Source of the DNA: Dehalococcoidia bacterium UBA1141
GTDB taxonomy: Bacteria > Chloroflexota > Dehalococcoidia > Lucifugimonadales > UBA3495
DNA length: 64,000 nucleotides
Assembly: GCA_002311385.1 (NCBI GenBank)
Contig: DCAE01000109.1
Location: 103,365 to 167,364, forward strand
Direction of reading: 5' to 3'
The position numbers and the translations under genes are program-made. The notes under the pieces are model-generated. The model was not told the DNA's origin. It was given only the letters and a program-made list of their open reading frames with translations, and ran no database searches. Below, one piece after another: positions 44,648 to 53,468 of the stretch (positions are counted from its first letter, which is position 1; every line of letters begins with the position of its first letter).

Positions 44648-45418
44648 ATGACGAAAATCATTCCTTGGAGTGACCCCTGCCCTGTGTCCCACATGATCAA
44701 AGCCATATCATTCGATTTTTACAACACACTAGTCAGGTTCTGGCCTGCATTAGACGAAATCCAACAGGCCGCATGCCAAGAAATGGGCATCAACGTGTCA
44801 AAAAGTGGAATAGATAAAGGCTATTCCGTGGCTGACGTGTACTTCAACGAAGAGAACGCCAACGGTCCGATAGCTTTGCGAACCGATAGTGAGCGGTTGG
44901 ATTTCTTCTCCAAGTATCAGCAGATGATAATGGAAGGGGCAGGCGTGCCGGTGTCCAAGGACCTGGCCAGGCAGATATGGACCATGGCCATGACCGTCCC
45001 CAAGGACTTCACTCCATTTGATGAGGTAATTCCGGTGCTGGAGCAGCTAAAGTCCCAAGGTTACCGCCTTGGCGTCCTTTCCAACCTGAGAAGGGACATG
45101 TTGGAGCTCTGCGGCAGAATCGGCCTCGCCAATTATCTTGATTTCTTCGTCAGTTCGGCAGATGTGGGCGCAGAAAAACCTCATGAGCCAATCTTTCTTG
45201 CGGCCCTTGAGAAAATGTCTGCGGAGCCTGGAGAAACCGTGCATGTGGGAGACCAATATTGTGCGGACGTAGTGGGGGCACGGGCCGTGGGAATGCATCC
45301 GGTGTTGATAGACCGGGGCGGCTGGAATGAGGCCATCGAAGACTGCCCCAAGATATCCAGCCTTTCCGAATTGCCTGGTCTTCTGGAGAAAGCCCCCGGC
45401 TCTCTTCTGACCAGCTAG
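44648..45418 (+). CDS. HAD-family hydrolase, haloacid-dehalogenase-like
   Basis: A HAD-superfamily hydrolase of about 250 residues. Motifs: SFDFYNTLV (nucleophile Asp23; the second acidic position is Tyr, as in the D-x-Y loop of 2-haloacid dehalogenases), VLSNLRRDM (motif II), EKPHEPIF with Lys (III), and HVGDQYCADVVGA (IV). An alpha-helical cap lies between motifs I and II. The D-x-Y loop hints at a dehalogenase-like chemistry, but phosphatases also use it. The start could instead be ATG 44693, 15 residues later, where homology begins. Confidence 0.8.
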   Translation: MTKIIPWSDPCPVSHMIKAISFDFYNTLVRFWPALDEIQQAACQEMGINVSKSGIDKGYSVADVYFNEENANGPIALRTDSERLDFFSKYQQMIMEGAGVPVSKDLARQIWTMAMTVPKDFTPFDEVIPVLEQLKSQGYRLGVLSNLRRDMLELCGRIGLANYLDFFVSSADVGAEKPHEPIFLAALEKMSAEPGETVHVGDQYCADVVGARAVGMHPVLIDRGGWNEAIEDCPKISSLSELPGLLEKAPGSLLTS

Positions 45419-45917
45419 GTCAAATTCACGCCACCAAAGATTGTTCTCCAACCTCTCTTTCCTAGGCGTCTCCATTCTCGCCTATCCGCCTAACCCTATG
45501 CGTAACATCAACTCTTAAGCTGGCTTCAACTTGGCGCCAATCCGGCGCGAGTTCGCTTCTTTGTCAGTTATTAATTATGCATTAATTCGGCCTTCGCCCC
45601 CTCTCTAATCCCCATCCAACGGCTGAATTCGCTGTCTTATGTGCCTACACCCATAGAACCGCTATGGGAAGACACTCTTACGTGGTGCGCTGGCTGGGTT
45701 CATCATGGGATAACGCGTAATTGATACCTATGCGTTTTGATTGGAGCCCGGTTTTAGACGCCTCTGTACTCGCCTATCATGTTTGGATTCAGGCATAGAG
45801 GCATTTCTATAAAAGAATGGGGCCATAAATCGATTGGGGCCATGAATCAATAGTGAGCGAGAGTTGAGTAGGACCAACCGCCGGATGAGTCGTACCAACG
45901 CAGGATGAGTCTTAGCT
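45419..45917. other. Intergenic region before the hybrid kinase
   Basis: About 500 bases without a credible gene. The last 100 bases hold two successive imperfect tandem duplications (45818-45906). The rest is unassigned. Confidence 0.6.
45818..45906. repeat. Two consecutive imperfect tandem duplications
   Basis: TGGGGCCATAAATCGAT / TGGGGCCATGAATCAAT (17 bp each, 45818-45851) is followed by a second pair of 20-21 bp (45866-45886 and 45887-45906) sharing ACCAAC and GGAT. They end 11 bases before the kinase start codon. Confidence 0.7.
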
Positions 45918-47261
45918 ATGATTGACCTAGAAATACCCTCGACATCCGCTGCCCTCATGGCTGAAGAGAGGCTGCTACTGGATTACGGCGTGGACACTGC
46001 CAAAATCATGGTGCGCTGCGTAGCCCATGACTTTAATAACCTTATCGCCGTAGTTCGCGGCTATGCCTCGGTTCTCCAAGGTAGGCCGGTGCTGGATCAA
46101 GACTCACGGGAATTGGTGGGCTTGATTGAACAAGCCGGCTCGGAGCTTGCCGCATTAACCGAACAAATGGCCAAGTTCGCGGATACCAGGGATAGCGATT
46201 TTTCATGGTACAACCTGAATTCGGTGATATCAGAGATTGTGAATGAAGACCGGGACCAATCAACCCAGGGAATAGAGGTGGAATCCAAGCTGAACGACGA
46301 CGTGCCCGAGTTATGGGGTGACCCACAACTCATTGGAGACATGTGCCAAAAGTTGTGGCTAAACGCTCTAGATTCCGTGGCCGACGGAGGTCGGATTACT
46401 TTTGAAACCAGGCTTAGGTATTACGATGACCAGAAGCAAAACAGGAATACCAGTGAAACCAGCCTAAAGTATTACGATGACCAGAAGCAAAACAAGAAGA
46501 CAAATATAGTAAAAGTAGGTTCCCCGGACTCCATCAGTTCCAACGGAGCCGATGGTCAGACGAGTTCTCTAACCAATGGCATCAGCAAGACGGCCTATGC
46601 GCTGCTGCGAGTGACAGACACCGGTGAAGGAATGGATGAGAAGACCCGCCTGAACATGCTGCGGCCATTTTTCACCACGAAAGCTGGCAGAGGCCGAGGC
46701 ATGGGCGCCACGGTGGTTTACGAGACGGTGAAGTCACACGGTGGCCACTTGCACGTGACCAGCGAACTCGGAAAAAGGACCAGCGTCGAAATTTATCTGC
46801 CGTTGCCAGAGGGAAACAAAGACCAACCTGTTGAGGAAAACAACCGGTCCAACGACTGTTCCTACGACTGTACCAACGACAGTTCAATCGAAACCCACCG
46901 GGCTACTTTGCTGGTGGTAGACGACGATGACATGGTCAGAGTCACCATTCAAAGGATGCTGGCCCACCTTGGATATGACGCCATTACCGCCACAAGCGGG
47001 GAAGAGGCATTGGCCCTCTTTGAGGCCTCACGGCAAGACATATCCGGAGTGATTATGGACGTGACCATGCCAGGTTTAGGTGGCGTGGGAACCTTCCACC
47101 GCTTGAGAGAAATCGACGGACAGGTCAAGATCATCGTGTCCAGCGGCGACCCTGGCAGCTTTGCCGTGGAAGAGCTTCTGGGATTTGGCGCATCTTCTTT
47201 GCTGGCGAAACCTTTCCCCACCGAGGAATTATCCCGGGCGGTCGATAGCATTCTGCAATGA
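45918..47261 (+). CDS. Hybrid histidine kinase with receiver domain
   Basis: A 447-residue cytosolic sensor without visible transmembrane or PAS domain. Order: HisKA-like helix with phosphoacceptor His37 in VAHDFNN, HATPase with N box LNALDSVADG, G1 DTGEGMD, F box FFTTK and G2 GMGATV, a Cys/Asp/Asn-rich linker (312-323), then a receiver domain (about 331-447) with VVDDDDMV, phosphoacceptor Asp381 in IMDVTMPG and Lys in LAKPF. A 17-residue duplication (163-196) sits between N and G1 boxes, lengthening a loop of the ATPase. The partner response regulator is not nearby. Confidence 0.9.
   Translation: MIDLEIPSTSAALMAEERLLLDYGVDTAKIMVRCVAHDFNNLIAVVRGYASVLQGRPVLDQDSRELVGLIEQAGSELAALTEQMAKFADTRDSDFSWYNLNSVISEIVNEDRDQSTQGIEVESKLNDDVPELWGDPQLIGDMCQKLWLNALDSVADGGRITFETRLRYYDDQKQNRNTSETSLKYYDDQKQNKKTNIVKVGSPDSISSNGADGQTSSLTNGISKTAYALLRVTDTGEGMDEKTRLNMLRPFFTTKAGRGRGMGATVVYETVKSHGGHLHVTSELGKRTSVEIYLPLPEGNKDQPVEENNRSNDCSYDCTNDSSIETHRATLLVVDDDDMVRVTIQRMLAHLGYDAITATSGEEALALFEASRQDISGVIMDVTMPGLGGVGTFHRLREIDGQVKIIVSSGDPGSFAVEELLGFGASSLLAKPFPTEELSRAVDSILQ
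46404..46505 (+). repeat. In-frame 2 x 51-bp tandem duplication in the kinase gene
   Basis: Unit 1 (46404-46454) and unit 2 (46455-46505) share GAAACCAG...TATTACGATGACCAG...CAAAAC. They encode ETRLRYYDDQKQNRNTS and ETSLKYYDDQKQNKKTN. Confidence 0.9.
46851..46886 (+). repeat. In-frame 3 x 12-bp repeat in the kinase linker
   Basis: AACGACTGTTCC, TACGACTGTACC and AACGACAGTTCA encode NDCS, YDCT and NDSS between the ATPase and receiver domains. Confidence 0.75.
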
Positions 47262-47529
47262 CCTTAGGCGCATTTCTAACCCCATAGTTCCAGGGTGGCC
47301 AGTGAGCCAACCCAATCTCCAACGCCGTTTCCCTACACGCTTCAGTCATTCCCCATCTGACAATATTGGCCTGCTGGACAGCGGCCATCTAACCTCACGC
47401 CCGTTGGTTGACGCTGGTAAATGGGGCTGATAGACTCGAACCAACCCAAGATTCCTCGGAGATTGAGCACAAGATTAGCTTTAATAAACCGACCGAGGAG
47501 TCCGGTAAACAAAGTGCGGGAGTCGAAAG

Positions 47530-48183
47530 ATGACCCAGCCAGTTCAGCCCTGGGAGCAAGGTACTAGCCCTGTTAGGGTAGCCGTATGGTACGACTACAT
47601 TTGACCCTGGTGCTACGTCGGCCTGGAAAGAGTCGACAAGCTGGCCAAAGAGTACGATATCAAGGTGGAGGGGCGGGCCTACCTCCTGCGTCCCGATACC
47701 CCCAAAGAGGGATCGCCTAGGCCACCCCGGCCCGGCGAAACCGAGGATGAATTGTCCGACCCACTGCGCAGTCAAGCCAGTGAAGCTGGCCTAATCATGC
47801 GCCCTCCCTCGGTAACCCCCAACACAATGTATGCGCTTCAGGCCACCGAGTATGCCCAGCAGCAAGGCTTGTTCATGGAGTTTCACCACGCCGCCTACGT
47901 GGCGTTCTGGGAGAACCGCCAGGACTTGGGCGATTTGGCCGTTATAGAAGAAGTGGGGCGGGAGGTTGGGTTAAATACCAAGGAAATGATGGAGCGGTTG
48001 GAAAGCAACCACTACGAAGAAGCAGTGATGGGCCAGTACCAGGAAGCATTGCAGTACGGCATCAGCGGCATTCCTACTTTTTTGGTCGGGAATCTGATGT
48101 TCACCGGTGCCCACCCCTACGACATTTTCAAATCCGCCATGGGGCGGTTGCTGTCGCCCGAGGAACCGCCGGCGTCAAGCTAG
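47530..48183 (+). CDS. DsbA/FrnE-like thiol oxidoreductase, probable selenoprotein (U-P-W-C)
   Basis: The frame from ATG 47530 (GGGAG upstream) runs 217 residues to 48183 if TGA at 47602-47604 is read through. The N-terminal sequence VAVWYDYI-[TGA]-PWCYVGLERV is the classic DsbA/FrnE active site (usually D-x-x-C-P-W-C-Y-x-G), with TGA exactly at the first Cys (residue 25) and Cys28 kept. The rest is a normal DSBA domain with an alpha-helical insert and cis-Pro182 in GIPTFLVG. A hairpin 20 nt downstream fits a bacterial SECIS. Without read-through only a truncated ORF (47665-) lacking the active site would be called. Alternative: a nonsense mutation by chance at the catalytic Cys. Confidence 0.8.
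47617..47637 (+). promoter_or_regulatory. Candidate SECIS hairpin for the DsbA-like gene
   Basis: GUCGGC (47617-47622) pairs with GUCGAC (47632-47637), including one G-U pair, and CU/AG extends the stem around a GGAA apical loop with one bulged A. The loop begins 20 nt after the UGA and starts with G, within the usual 16-37 nt window for bacterial SECIS elements. Confidence 0.55.
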
Positions 48184-48216
48184 TTTCGGTAACCAAAGCG
48201 CGGATCGAATCTAAAA

Positions 48217-48252
48217 AATAGGGGCGCCCAACGGATGTGGGGCGCCCCTATT
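48217..48252. terminator. Bidirectional terminator
   Basis: AATAGGGGCGCCC (48217-48229) pairs perfectly over 13 bp with GGGCGCCCCTATT (48240-48252). T-rich sequence follows on both strands, serving the DsbA-like gene (plus) and the convergent ABC exporter (minus). Confidence 0.9.
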
Positions 48253-48289
48253 TTATTATCTTGGCTCTGGTCTGAGTTTACTTGATGAA

Positions 48290-50203
48290 TCAGTCGTCAC
48301 TGGCCGAGGCAGGAACCAGCCCCCCTCCCGAGCCCGATAGGCCAGCATGGGTCAGACCGTAGTTCACCGCATGAAGCCTGGCGTAAACACCGCCCGACTC
48401 AAGTAATTCTTTGTGGTTCCCAACCTCTGCCACGCGTCCTTTGTCTAGGACAACAATCTTGTCTGCATTGCGAATGGTGGATAGGCGGTGGGCAATGACA
48501 ATGGATGTTCTGCCCTTTAAGATGCGCTTTAAAGCATCCTGGATAAGCAACTCAGTCTGGGTGTCTATGTTGGCGGTGGCCTCATCCAGGATGATAACCC
48601 TGGGGTTCCCAACGATGGCCCGGGCGAAGCTCAATAGCTGACGCTGACCCACGCTGAGGTTCACACCGCGCTCCGCCAGCACCGTATCGTAGCCGTCTTC
48701 CAGTCCCATGATGAACTCATGGGCCCCAACGGCTTTGCCCGCCGCTATCACTTCCTCATCGGTTGCATGTTGAACGCTGTATCGAATATTGTCGCTGATG
48801 GTGCCGGAAAACAGATAAGGCTCTTGGAGCACCATGCTCATCTGCCTAACCATCGACTGGCGATTCACCTGACGTATGTCATAACCGTCCATGGTGATTC
48901 TGCCCTTGGTGACATCAGCGAATCGGTGAATCAGGGTGACCATAGTGGTCTTTCCGGCTCCGGTTGAGCCGACTAAGGCGACATTTTCTCCGGGTTTAAT
49001 ATCGAGGTTTATGTCAATCAATACGTCCACTTCTGGGACGTAATGAAAGGTCACATCCTCAAACCTGATGTGGCCTTTTATGGGGGGCATGTCTTCGGCG
49101 TCTTCTTCGTCGATGACCTCGGGCTTCAGGTCCAATACCTCGAAGATTCGGACTCCTGCGGCCATAGCCCGTTGCAATTGGCTGTACTGCATCGTCAGGT
49201 GGCGGACAGGTTCGAAAAACCTCTGTATCCACAGAGCGAAGGCAACCAAGACGCCCCACTCCAGGCTTCCGCCTTGGGCCATGATGCCCCCAACCAGCAC
49301 CACACCGAAGCCCATGCCGATCCCTATCAGTATCTCCACCATGGGTTGTAGCCCACCGGAGAACCGGCTGGCTTCCAAGTTCGCGTCCAAGTGCTCTCGA
49401 TTCAAGCTTTCGAAGTGCTTCAGGTTCACGTCCTGGCGGTTTAGACTCTCCACCACGCGGACACCGGTGATGTTTTGGTTGTACTCACCATTTACCATGG
49501 CGATCGCGCGGCGTATCCGCATGAAGGAGTGGCGAGCGAACTTCTGCCAGTACCCCAGGATAAAGAACAGCACAGGCACGATACTCATGCTCACCAGAGC
49601 CAATCGCCAATCGATGAACAGCATCATGACGACAATTCCCAACAGGCTGAGAATGTCCGAGAAACTTTGGACAATCAGCTCAAAAGTTTCTTGTAGTTGA
49701 AGCACATCGCTCTGGCTGCGGGACATGATGCGGCCCACGGGGGTCCGGTGGAAAAATGAGGGAGACAATGTCTGAAGGTGGTTAAACATGGCAGTGCGGA
49801 GGGAATACAAGATCCCTTGCCCCACCTTGGGCATGTAGACCAACTGGACATAGTTGGCCAAGAAGTGCATCACCGTGACCCCAACAAAGATGCCGCCCAC
49901 TACGTGCAGCCGCCACAATTCCCCTTCGTTGATGGCCCAGTTGATGCCCAGCATCATGAGCAGGGGAATACTCACGTTCCCCACTGTGTACAACAAGACC
50001 GCCAAAAGGCTAATAATAACGTCTCGTTTATAGGGCTTTATGTAGCTTAGCAACCTGATCACAACTTTGTGGTCGTATACATTCCCGACGATGGTCTCAT
50101 CGGTGAGGTTGTCCATGTTGGGTGTGTTTATGCCCCCGGCCTGAAGCCCGCGCATTCCGCCCATCATGCCGCCAAATCCGCCTCCCGGGCCTGCCGCGCG
50201 CAT
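48290..50203 (-). CDS. ABC exporter half-transporter, consensus-site subunit
   Basis: A 637-residue fusion of a six-helix exporter membrane domain (about 55-345) and an ATPase domain (about 380-610). Walker A GSTGAGKTT, signature LSVGQRQ (degenerate, Val for Gly), and Walker B VIILDEAT with the catalytic Glu are visible. The first 35 residues are Gly/Met-rich (GGGFGGMMGGM). With the upstream subunit it forms a heterodimer of the TM287/288 or BmrCD type, probably exporting lipids or drugs; the substrate is unknown. ATG overlaps the upstream stop (TAATG). Confidence 0.92.
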   Translation of the reverse strand: MRAAGPGGGFGGMMGGMRGLQAGGINTPNMDNLTDETIVGNVYDHKVVIRLLSYIKPYKRDVIISLLAVLLYTVGNVSIPLLMMLGINWAINEGELWRLHVVGGIFVGVTVMHFLANYVQLVYMPKVGQGILYSLRTAMFNHLQTLSPSFFHRTPVGRIMSRSQSDVLQLQETFELIVQSFSDILSLLGIVVMMLFIDWRLALVSMSIVPVLFFILGYWQKFARHSFMRIRRAIAMVNGEYNQNITGVRVVESLNRQDVNLKHFESLNREHLDANLEASRFSGGLQPMVEILIGIGMGFGVVLVGGIMAQGGSLEWGVLVAFALWIQRFFEPVRHLTMQYSQLQRAMAAGVRIFEVLDLKPEVIDEEDAEDMPPIKGHIRFEDVTFHYVPEVDVLIDINLDIKPGENVALVGSTGAGKTTMVTLIHRFADVTKGRITMDGYDIRQVNRQSMVRQMSMVLQEPYLFSGTISDNIRYSVQHATDEEVIAAGKAVGAHEFIMGLEDGYDTVLAERGVNLSVGQRQLLSFARAIVGNPRVIILDEATANIDTQTELLIQDALKRILKGRTSIVIAHRLSTIRNADKIVVLDKGRVAEVGNHKELLESGGVYARLHAVNYGLTHAGLSGSGGGLVPASASDD

Positions 50204-52005
50204 TAGGCGTCACCTCCGTCGTCACTGGCTATAGCAGCGTCCAAGAGAAGCTCTTCTTGGGGCCGCAGTTGTAGTTCGTAGATGTCCCGATACATGCCGC
50301 CCTGAACCATCAGCGCTTCGTGGGTGCCCTGCTGTGCCACTACGCCATCTTTCAACACCACGATAAGGTCGGCATCCCGCACGGTGCTCAAACGGTGGGC
50401 AATAACAAAAGTGGTGCGGCCTTTCATGACCCCGATCATGGCTTCATGAATCTGACGCTCGGTTTCCACATCGACGCTGGATGTGGAGTCGTCTAGAATC
50501 AATATTGGCGGATTCAAAAGTATGGTGCGGGCGATGGACAAACGTTGCCTCTGACCACCGGACAGGGTCGTTCCCCGCTCACCGACACTGGTGTCATAAC
50601 CGTCCGGCAACGACATGATGTGGTCGTGAAGTTGGGCCACTTTGGCGGCCGCTTCAATCTCCTCTAAAGAGGCATCCACGACGCCATATGCTATATTGTC
50701 GCGAATATTTCCGCCAAAGAGGAACACATCTTGTTGCACGATTCCCACGTTGCGGCGTAGCGAAGCAAGGGTGAAATCCCGTATGTCCCGGCCGTCTATG
50801 GTGATTCGGCCCTCGGTCACGTCATAAAACCTGGGCAGCAGATTGACCACGGTGGTCTTGCCGCTGCCGGGCGCTCCGAGAATGGCCGTGACCTGGCCCG
50901 GTTCGGCATCGATGCTCAGGTGTTTCAAGGCAGGAAGCCTTGCTTCATAGGCGAATGAGAGGTCTTCAAACCTTACGTGGCCTTTAGACCGGTCCAAGTC
51001 GTCAGCCTCTTTCTTCTCTTCCACAGGCGAAACTGCGTCCAAAACATCGAAGAGCCTCTGGCCGGAAGAGATGGCCCGGGAGAAGCTATTGATGATGAAT
51101 GCGGACATGCGTATGGGGAAGGTGAGCTGGTTCAAATACAGAATGAACATGGTCAGCTGACCAGGAGTTATGTCTCCCCTGATTACCTCCCAGCCTCCCA
51201 CCCACAGAATCAAAGCCAATGCCAAGGTGAAGTAGAAGGTCATCCATGCGCTGTTGGTTCCCTGCAACCGTTCGGATTGGAAGTACTCCCCCCGCAACCG
51301 TTGGGCGCTTTCAGCGAACTTTTCCTTCTCAAACTCCTCGGAGCCGAATGCCTTCACCACATGAATGCCCACCAGGTTCTCTTGCAAAACGGTGACCGTC
51401 TCACCCATCACTTCCTGGACTCGGGTCCACATTTCCCGGAGGCGGCCCATGACCAAGGTGGTGCGAAAGACCAAGAATGGCACGAAGGCAAGGCTAATCA
51501 GGGCCAGTTTCCAATCTATGACCACCAGGATGGCCGTGATGGCCACTATTCGCAACACTACTTCCAACGAGCGAACCAACCCCATGTTCACGAACCGGCG
51601 TACCGCCTCAACATCGGCGGTTGCCTTGGACATCAAGTTACCGGTGTGCTCTTTGTCGTGATAGGCGAAGCTGAGGTGTTGCAGCTTGTCGTAGAGTTGA
51701 TTGCGGAAATCATAGGAGACCAATTGGGACAGGGAGTCAACCGCGTAGGTGCGAGCAAAATCCAAGAAGCCGCGGACCAAGCTGGCGCAAAGGATAGCGG
51801 TGGCCAATAACACCAGGGTGGAACGGGCTACATCCTTACCGCCTATGCCTTCATCGGTGACGGACACCAACCGGTCAATTGAGGTTCCGAAGAGGTAGGG
51901 TATAAGCAGGGAAACGCCAACGGCGCCGAGGAAAGTTAGGTAGGCCAAAGTAAGGCGGGTTGGGTACCGCCAGGCCATACGGGTGATGCGGATCAGGATT
52001 TGCAT
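50203..52005 (-). CDS. ABC exporter half-transporter, degenerate-site subunit
   Basis: A 600-residue exporter half with six membrane helices (about 15-310) and an ATPase domain (about 340-580). Walker A GAPGSGKTT and canonical signature LSGGQRQR are present, but Walker B reads LILDDSTS, with Asp in place of the catalytic Glu. Paired with the downstream subunit's LSVGQ signature this gives one degenerate and one active ATP site, the pattern of asymmetric heterodimeric exporters. The two genes overlap by one base. Confidence 0.92.
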   Translation of the reverse strand: MQILIRITRMAWRYPTRLTLAYLTFLGAVGVSLLIPYLFGTSIDRLVSVTDEGIGGKDVARSTLVLLATAILCASLVRGFLDFARTYAVDSLSQLVSYDFRNQLYDKLQHLSFAYHDKEHTGNLMSKATADVEAVRRFVNMGLVRSLEVVLRIVAITAILVVIDWKLALISLAFVPFLVFRTTLVMGRLREMWTRVQEVMGETVTVLQENLVGIHVVKAFGSEEFEKEKFAESAQRLRGEYFQSERLQGTNSAWMTFYFTLALALILWVGGWEVIRGDITPGQLTMFILYLNQLTFPIRMSAFIINSFSRAISSGQRLFDVLDAVSPVEEKKEADDLDRSKGHVRFEDLSFAYEARLPALKHLSIDAEPGQVTAILGAPGSGKTTVVNLLPRFYDVTEGRITIDGRDIRDFTLASLRRNVGIVQQDVFLFGGNIRDNIAYGVVDASLEEIEAAAKVAQLHDHIMSLPDGYDTSVGERGTTLSGGQRQRLSIARTILLNPPILILDDSTSSVDVETERQIHEAMIGVMKGRTTFVIAHRLSTVRDADLIVVLKDGVVAQQGTHEALMVQGGMYRDIYELQLRPQEELLLDAAIASDDGGDA

Positions 52006-52468
52006 TCAGTCGATCGCGCTCTGGTCTCTTACCATAAAGTTGCTTTCGGCCCAATTAAGCAATCGCTGGCCACTCTGGCGTTCCGGCCACTCTCGCATCA
52101 ATGAAAGATAAGGCTTTGCGGTCACAAGTCGCGCCTAACCATATTGCTCCCAGGCAGTCCTCAACTAAAGCAAACCATTAAGGCGTCCCGCAATGATAAA
52201 TCGGCAGGTATTGGCGGATAATGGTAGTTAATCAAAGGCCAGGATTGGGAATCGGAAGGCGATTTAGGCTATTGGTAAGAAACTAGTCCTAGTGAAAATC
52301 TGTGGCTATTAAGGCCATAATAACCCCATTTAGCAGCCAGTTCAAGGGAAAAGGACGGGTGGGACGGTCCATTAAGCCTAGCTGAAAACCCTTCTTCTGC
52401 GAAGCAAACGGTCTGGGGAGCTTGTGAACGACCGGGGCAAACCCATATCGGCTTGGCCAGGCCGGAGG
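52006..52468. other. Intergenic region between the exporter and the methyltransferase
   Basis: About 460 bases between the exporter start and the end of the methyltransferase gene (same strand). It should contain the exporter promoter. A loose duplication (CTGGCCACTCTGGCG / CCGGCCACTCTCGC, about 52068-52096) was noted; nothing else was recognised. Confidence 0.45.
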
Positions 52469-53202
52469 TTATTTTCGGGCCAGAACTTCTACCGCTACCA
52501 CGGCCTGATTCTTCGTGCGAGCGTTTCGGAATGTGCGTAGTACGGCAGCGTCTTTGAAGCCTGCTTGGCGGAACTCCTGAAGGAAGACTACGCCCTCCTT
52601 GGCTCCAGCCACTCAAGCAAACCAATTCTCAGGTGTTGGTTCTACTTTCTCTGAACCGGCTTCCCGCAGAACAAGCTCCGCCGCAAATACGCATCCTCCA
52701 GGCTTCACCACTCGGGCAAGCTCTGTGAATATCTTTGAACGTTCCGAGTTCAAGTTGAATATCCCATTAACCAACGCCACATCTACGGAGAGATCTTCCA
52801 AGGGCAGGCTTTCTGCGTCAGAGTGAAATATCTTGATATTGGTGGCCCCGGATTCCAGCACGGCCTGTTCCATGCTCGATAGCATCGCCGAACTAAAATC
52901 CACAGCCAGTACTTGACCTTGGGGCCCAACACGCCCAGCGGCAATGATGGAGTCCAATCCTGCGCCGGAGCCCAAATCCAATACCGTCGCTCTTGATGGA
53001 ATCTCCGCCAACAAGGACAGGTTAGAGACGCCAGCGAATGCGTCTACAGCCACCGCGGGCAACCCCCTGGCGGGATAGCGCCGACACTCTCGGCTAAATC
53101 CCGGCCAACGGGGAACGGATGGTCCTCATCAGGGTGTTGAGCAGCCCTGCTATATGCTTCTCGAACGCCCTCTCTAAGACCCGAAACATTTATTTCATTC
53201 AT
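52469..53202 (-). pseudogene. ArsM-like SAM methyltransferase: probable selenoprotein with a frameshift
   Basis: The gene reads from ATG 53202 (MNEINVSGLREGVREAYS...HPFPVGRDLAESVG) and then shifts frame at about 53078-53079, where an extra GC separates GTCGGC from TATCCC. After it YPARGLPAVAVDAFAGVSN, SAM motif VLDLGSGAG and the family continue to ENWFA-[TGA]-VAGAKEG, then EFRQAGF and the end at 52469. TGA (52613-52615) falls exactly on the conserved Cys of the W-x-x-C-x-x-GA motif, the third As(III)-ligand position in ArsM enzymes. A hairpin follows at the right spacing. Because of the frameshift the intact product is uncertain; gene decay is a fair alternative. ORF callers would find only 53062-52613. 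Confidence 0.65.
52580..52600 (-). promoter_or_regulatory. Candidate SECIS hairpin for the ArsM-like gene
   Basis: AAGGAGG (52600-52594) pairs with CUUCCUU (52586-52580), seven pairs with one G-U, around a GCGUAGU loop starting with G. The loop begins 20 nt after the UGA. Confidence 0.5.
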
Positions 53203-53235
53203 TTCCAACAGACCCGGCGATAAAATCCTTACTCT

Positions 53236-53310
53236 GTCGATAATAGGCGTAAATTTTTAGTCAATCAATTGCATTTTGTTTATTTCATCGATAAAGTGGC
53301 GTTTATCGAT
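53236..53310. promoter_or_regulatory. AT-rich region with CGATAA repeats, candidate operator
   Basis: The AT-rich region upstream of the methyltransferase start holds a perfect inverted repeat, ATCGATAAA-GTGGCG-TTTATCGAT (53287-53310), and a half-similar CGATAATAGGCG about 50 bases before. AT-rich palindromes of this kind are typical of ArsR/SmtB-family operators, but no regulator gene is adjacent. Confidence 0.4.
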
Positions 53311-53468
53311 AATTTTCCTAAATAAATATCATAATGCATGGTTTATGTAATAAGAGTCGAACATGATTGAGGCAGGGAGAAGATTTCAGCAGGGTAATTG
53401 TGGGCCGACCCGGTCGAGCCTGTGCTGATGAGCCGGTGTTGCTGAGCCAGGGGTGTGGGCCAACAGGC

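Noticed and set aside
52269..52625. Minus-strand open frame overlapping the methyltransferase C-terminus
   Set aside because: It overlaps the C-terminal coding part of the methyltransferase in another frame and has no recognisable domain.
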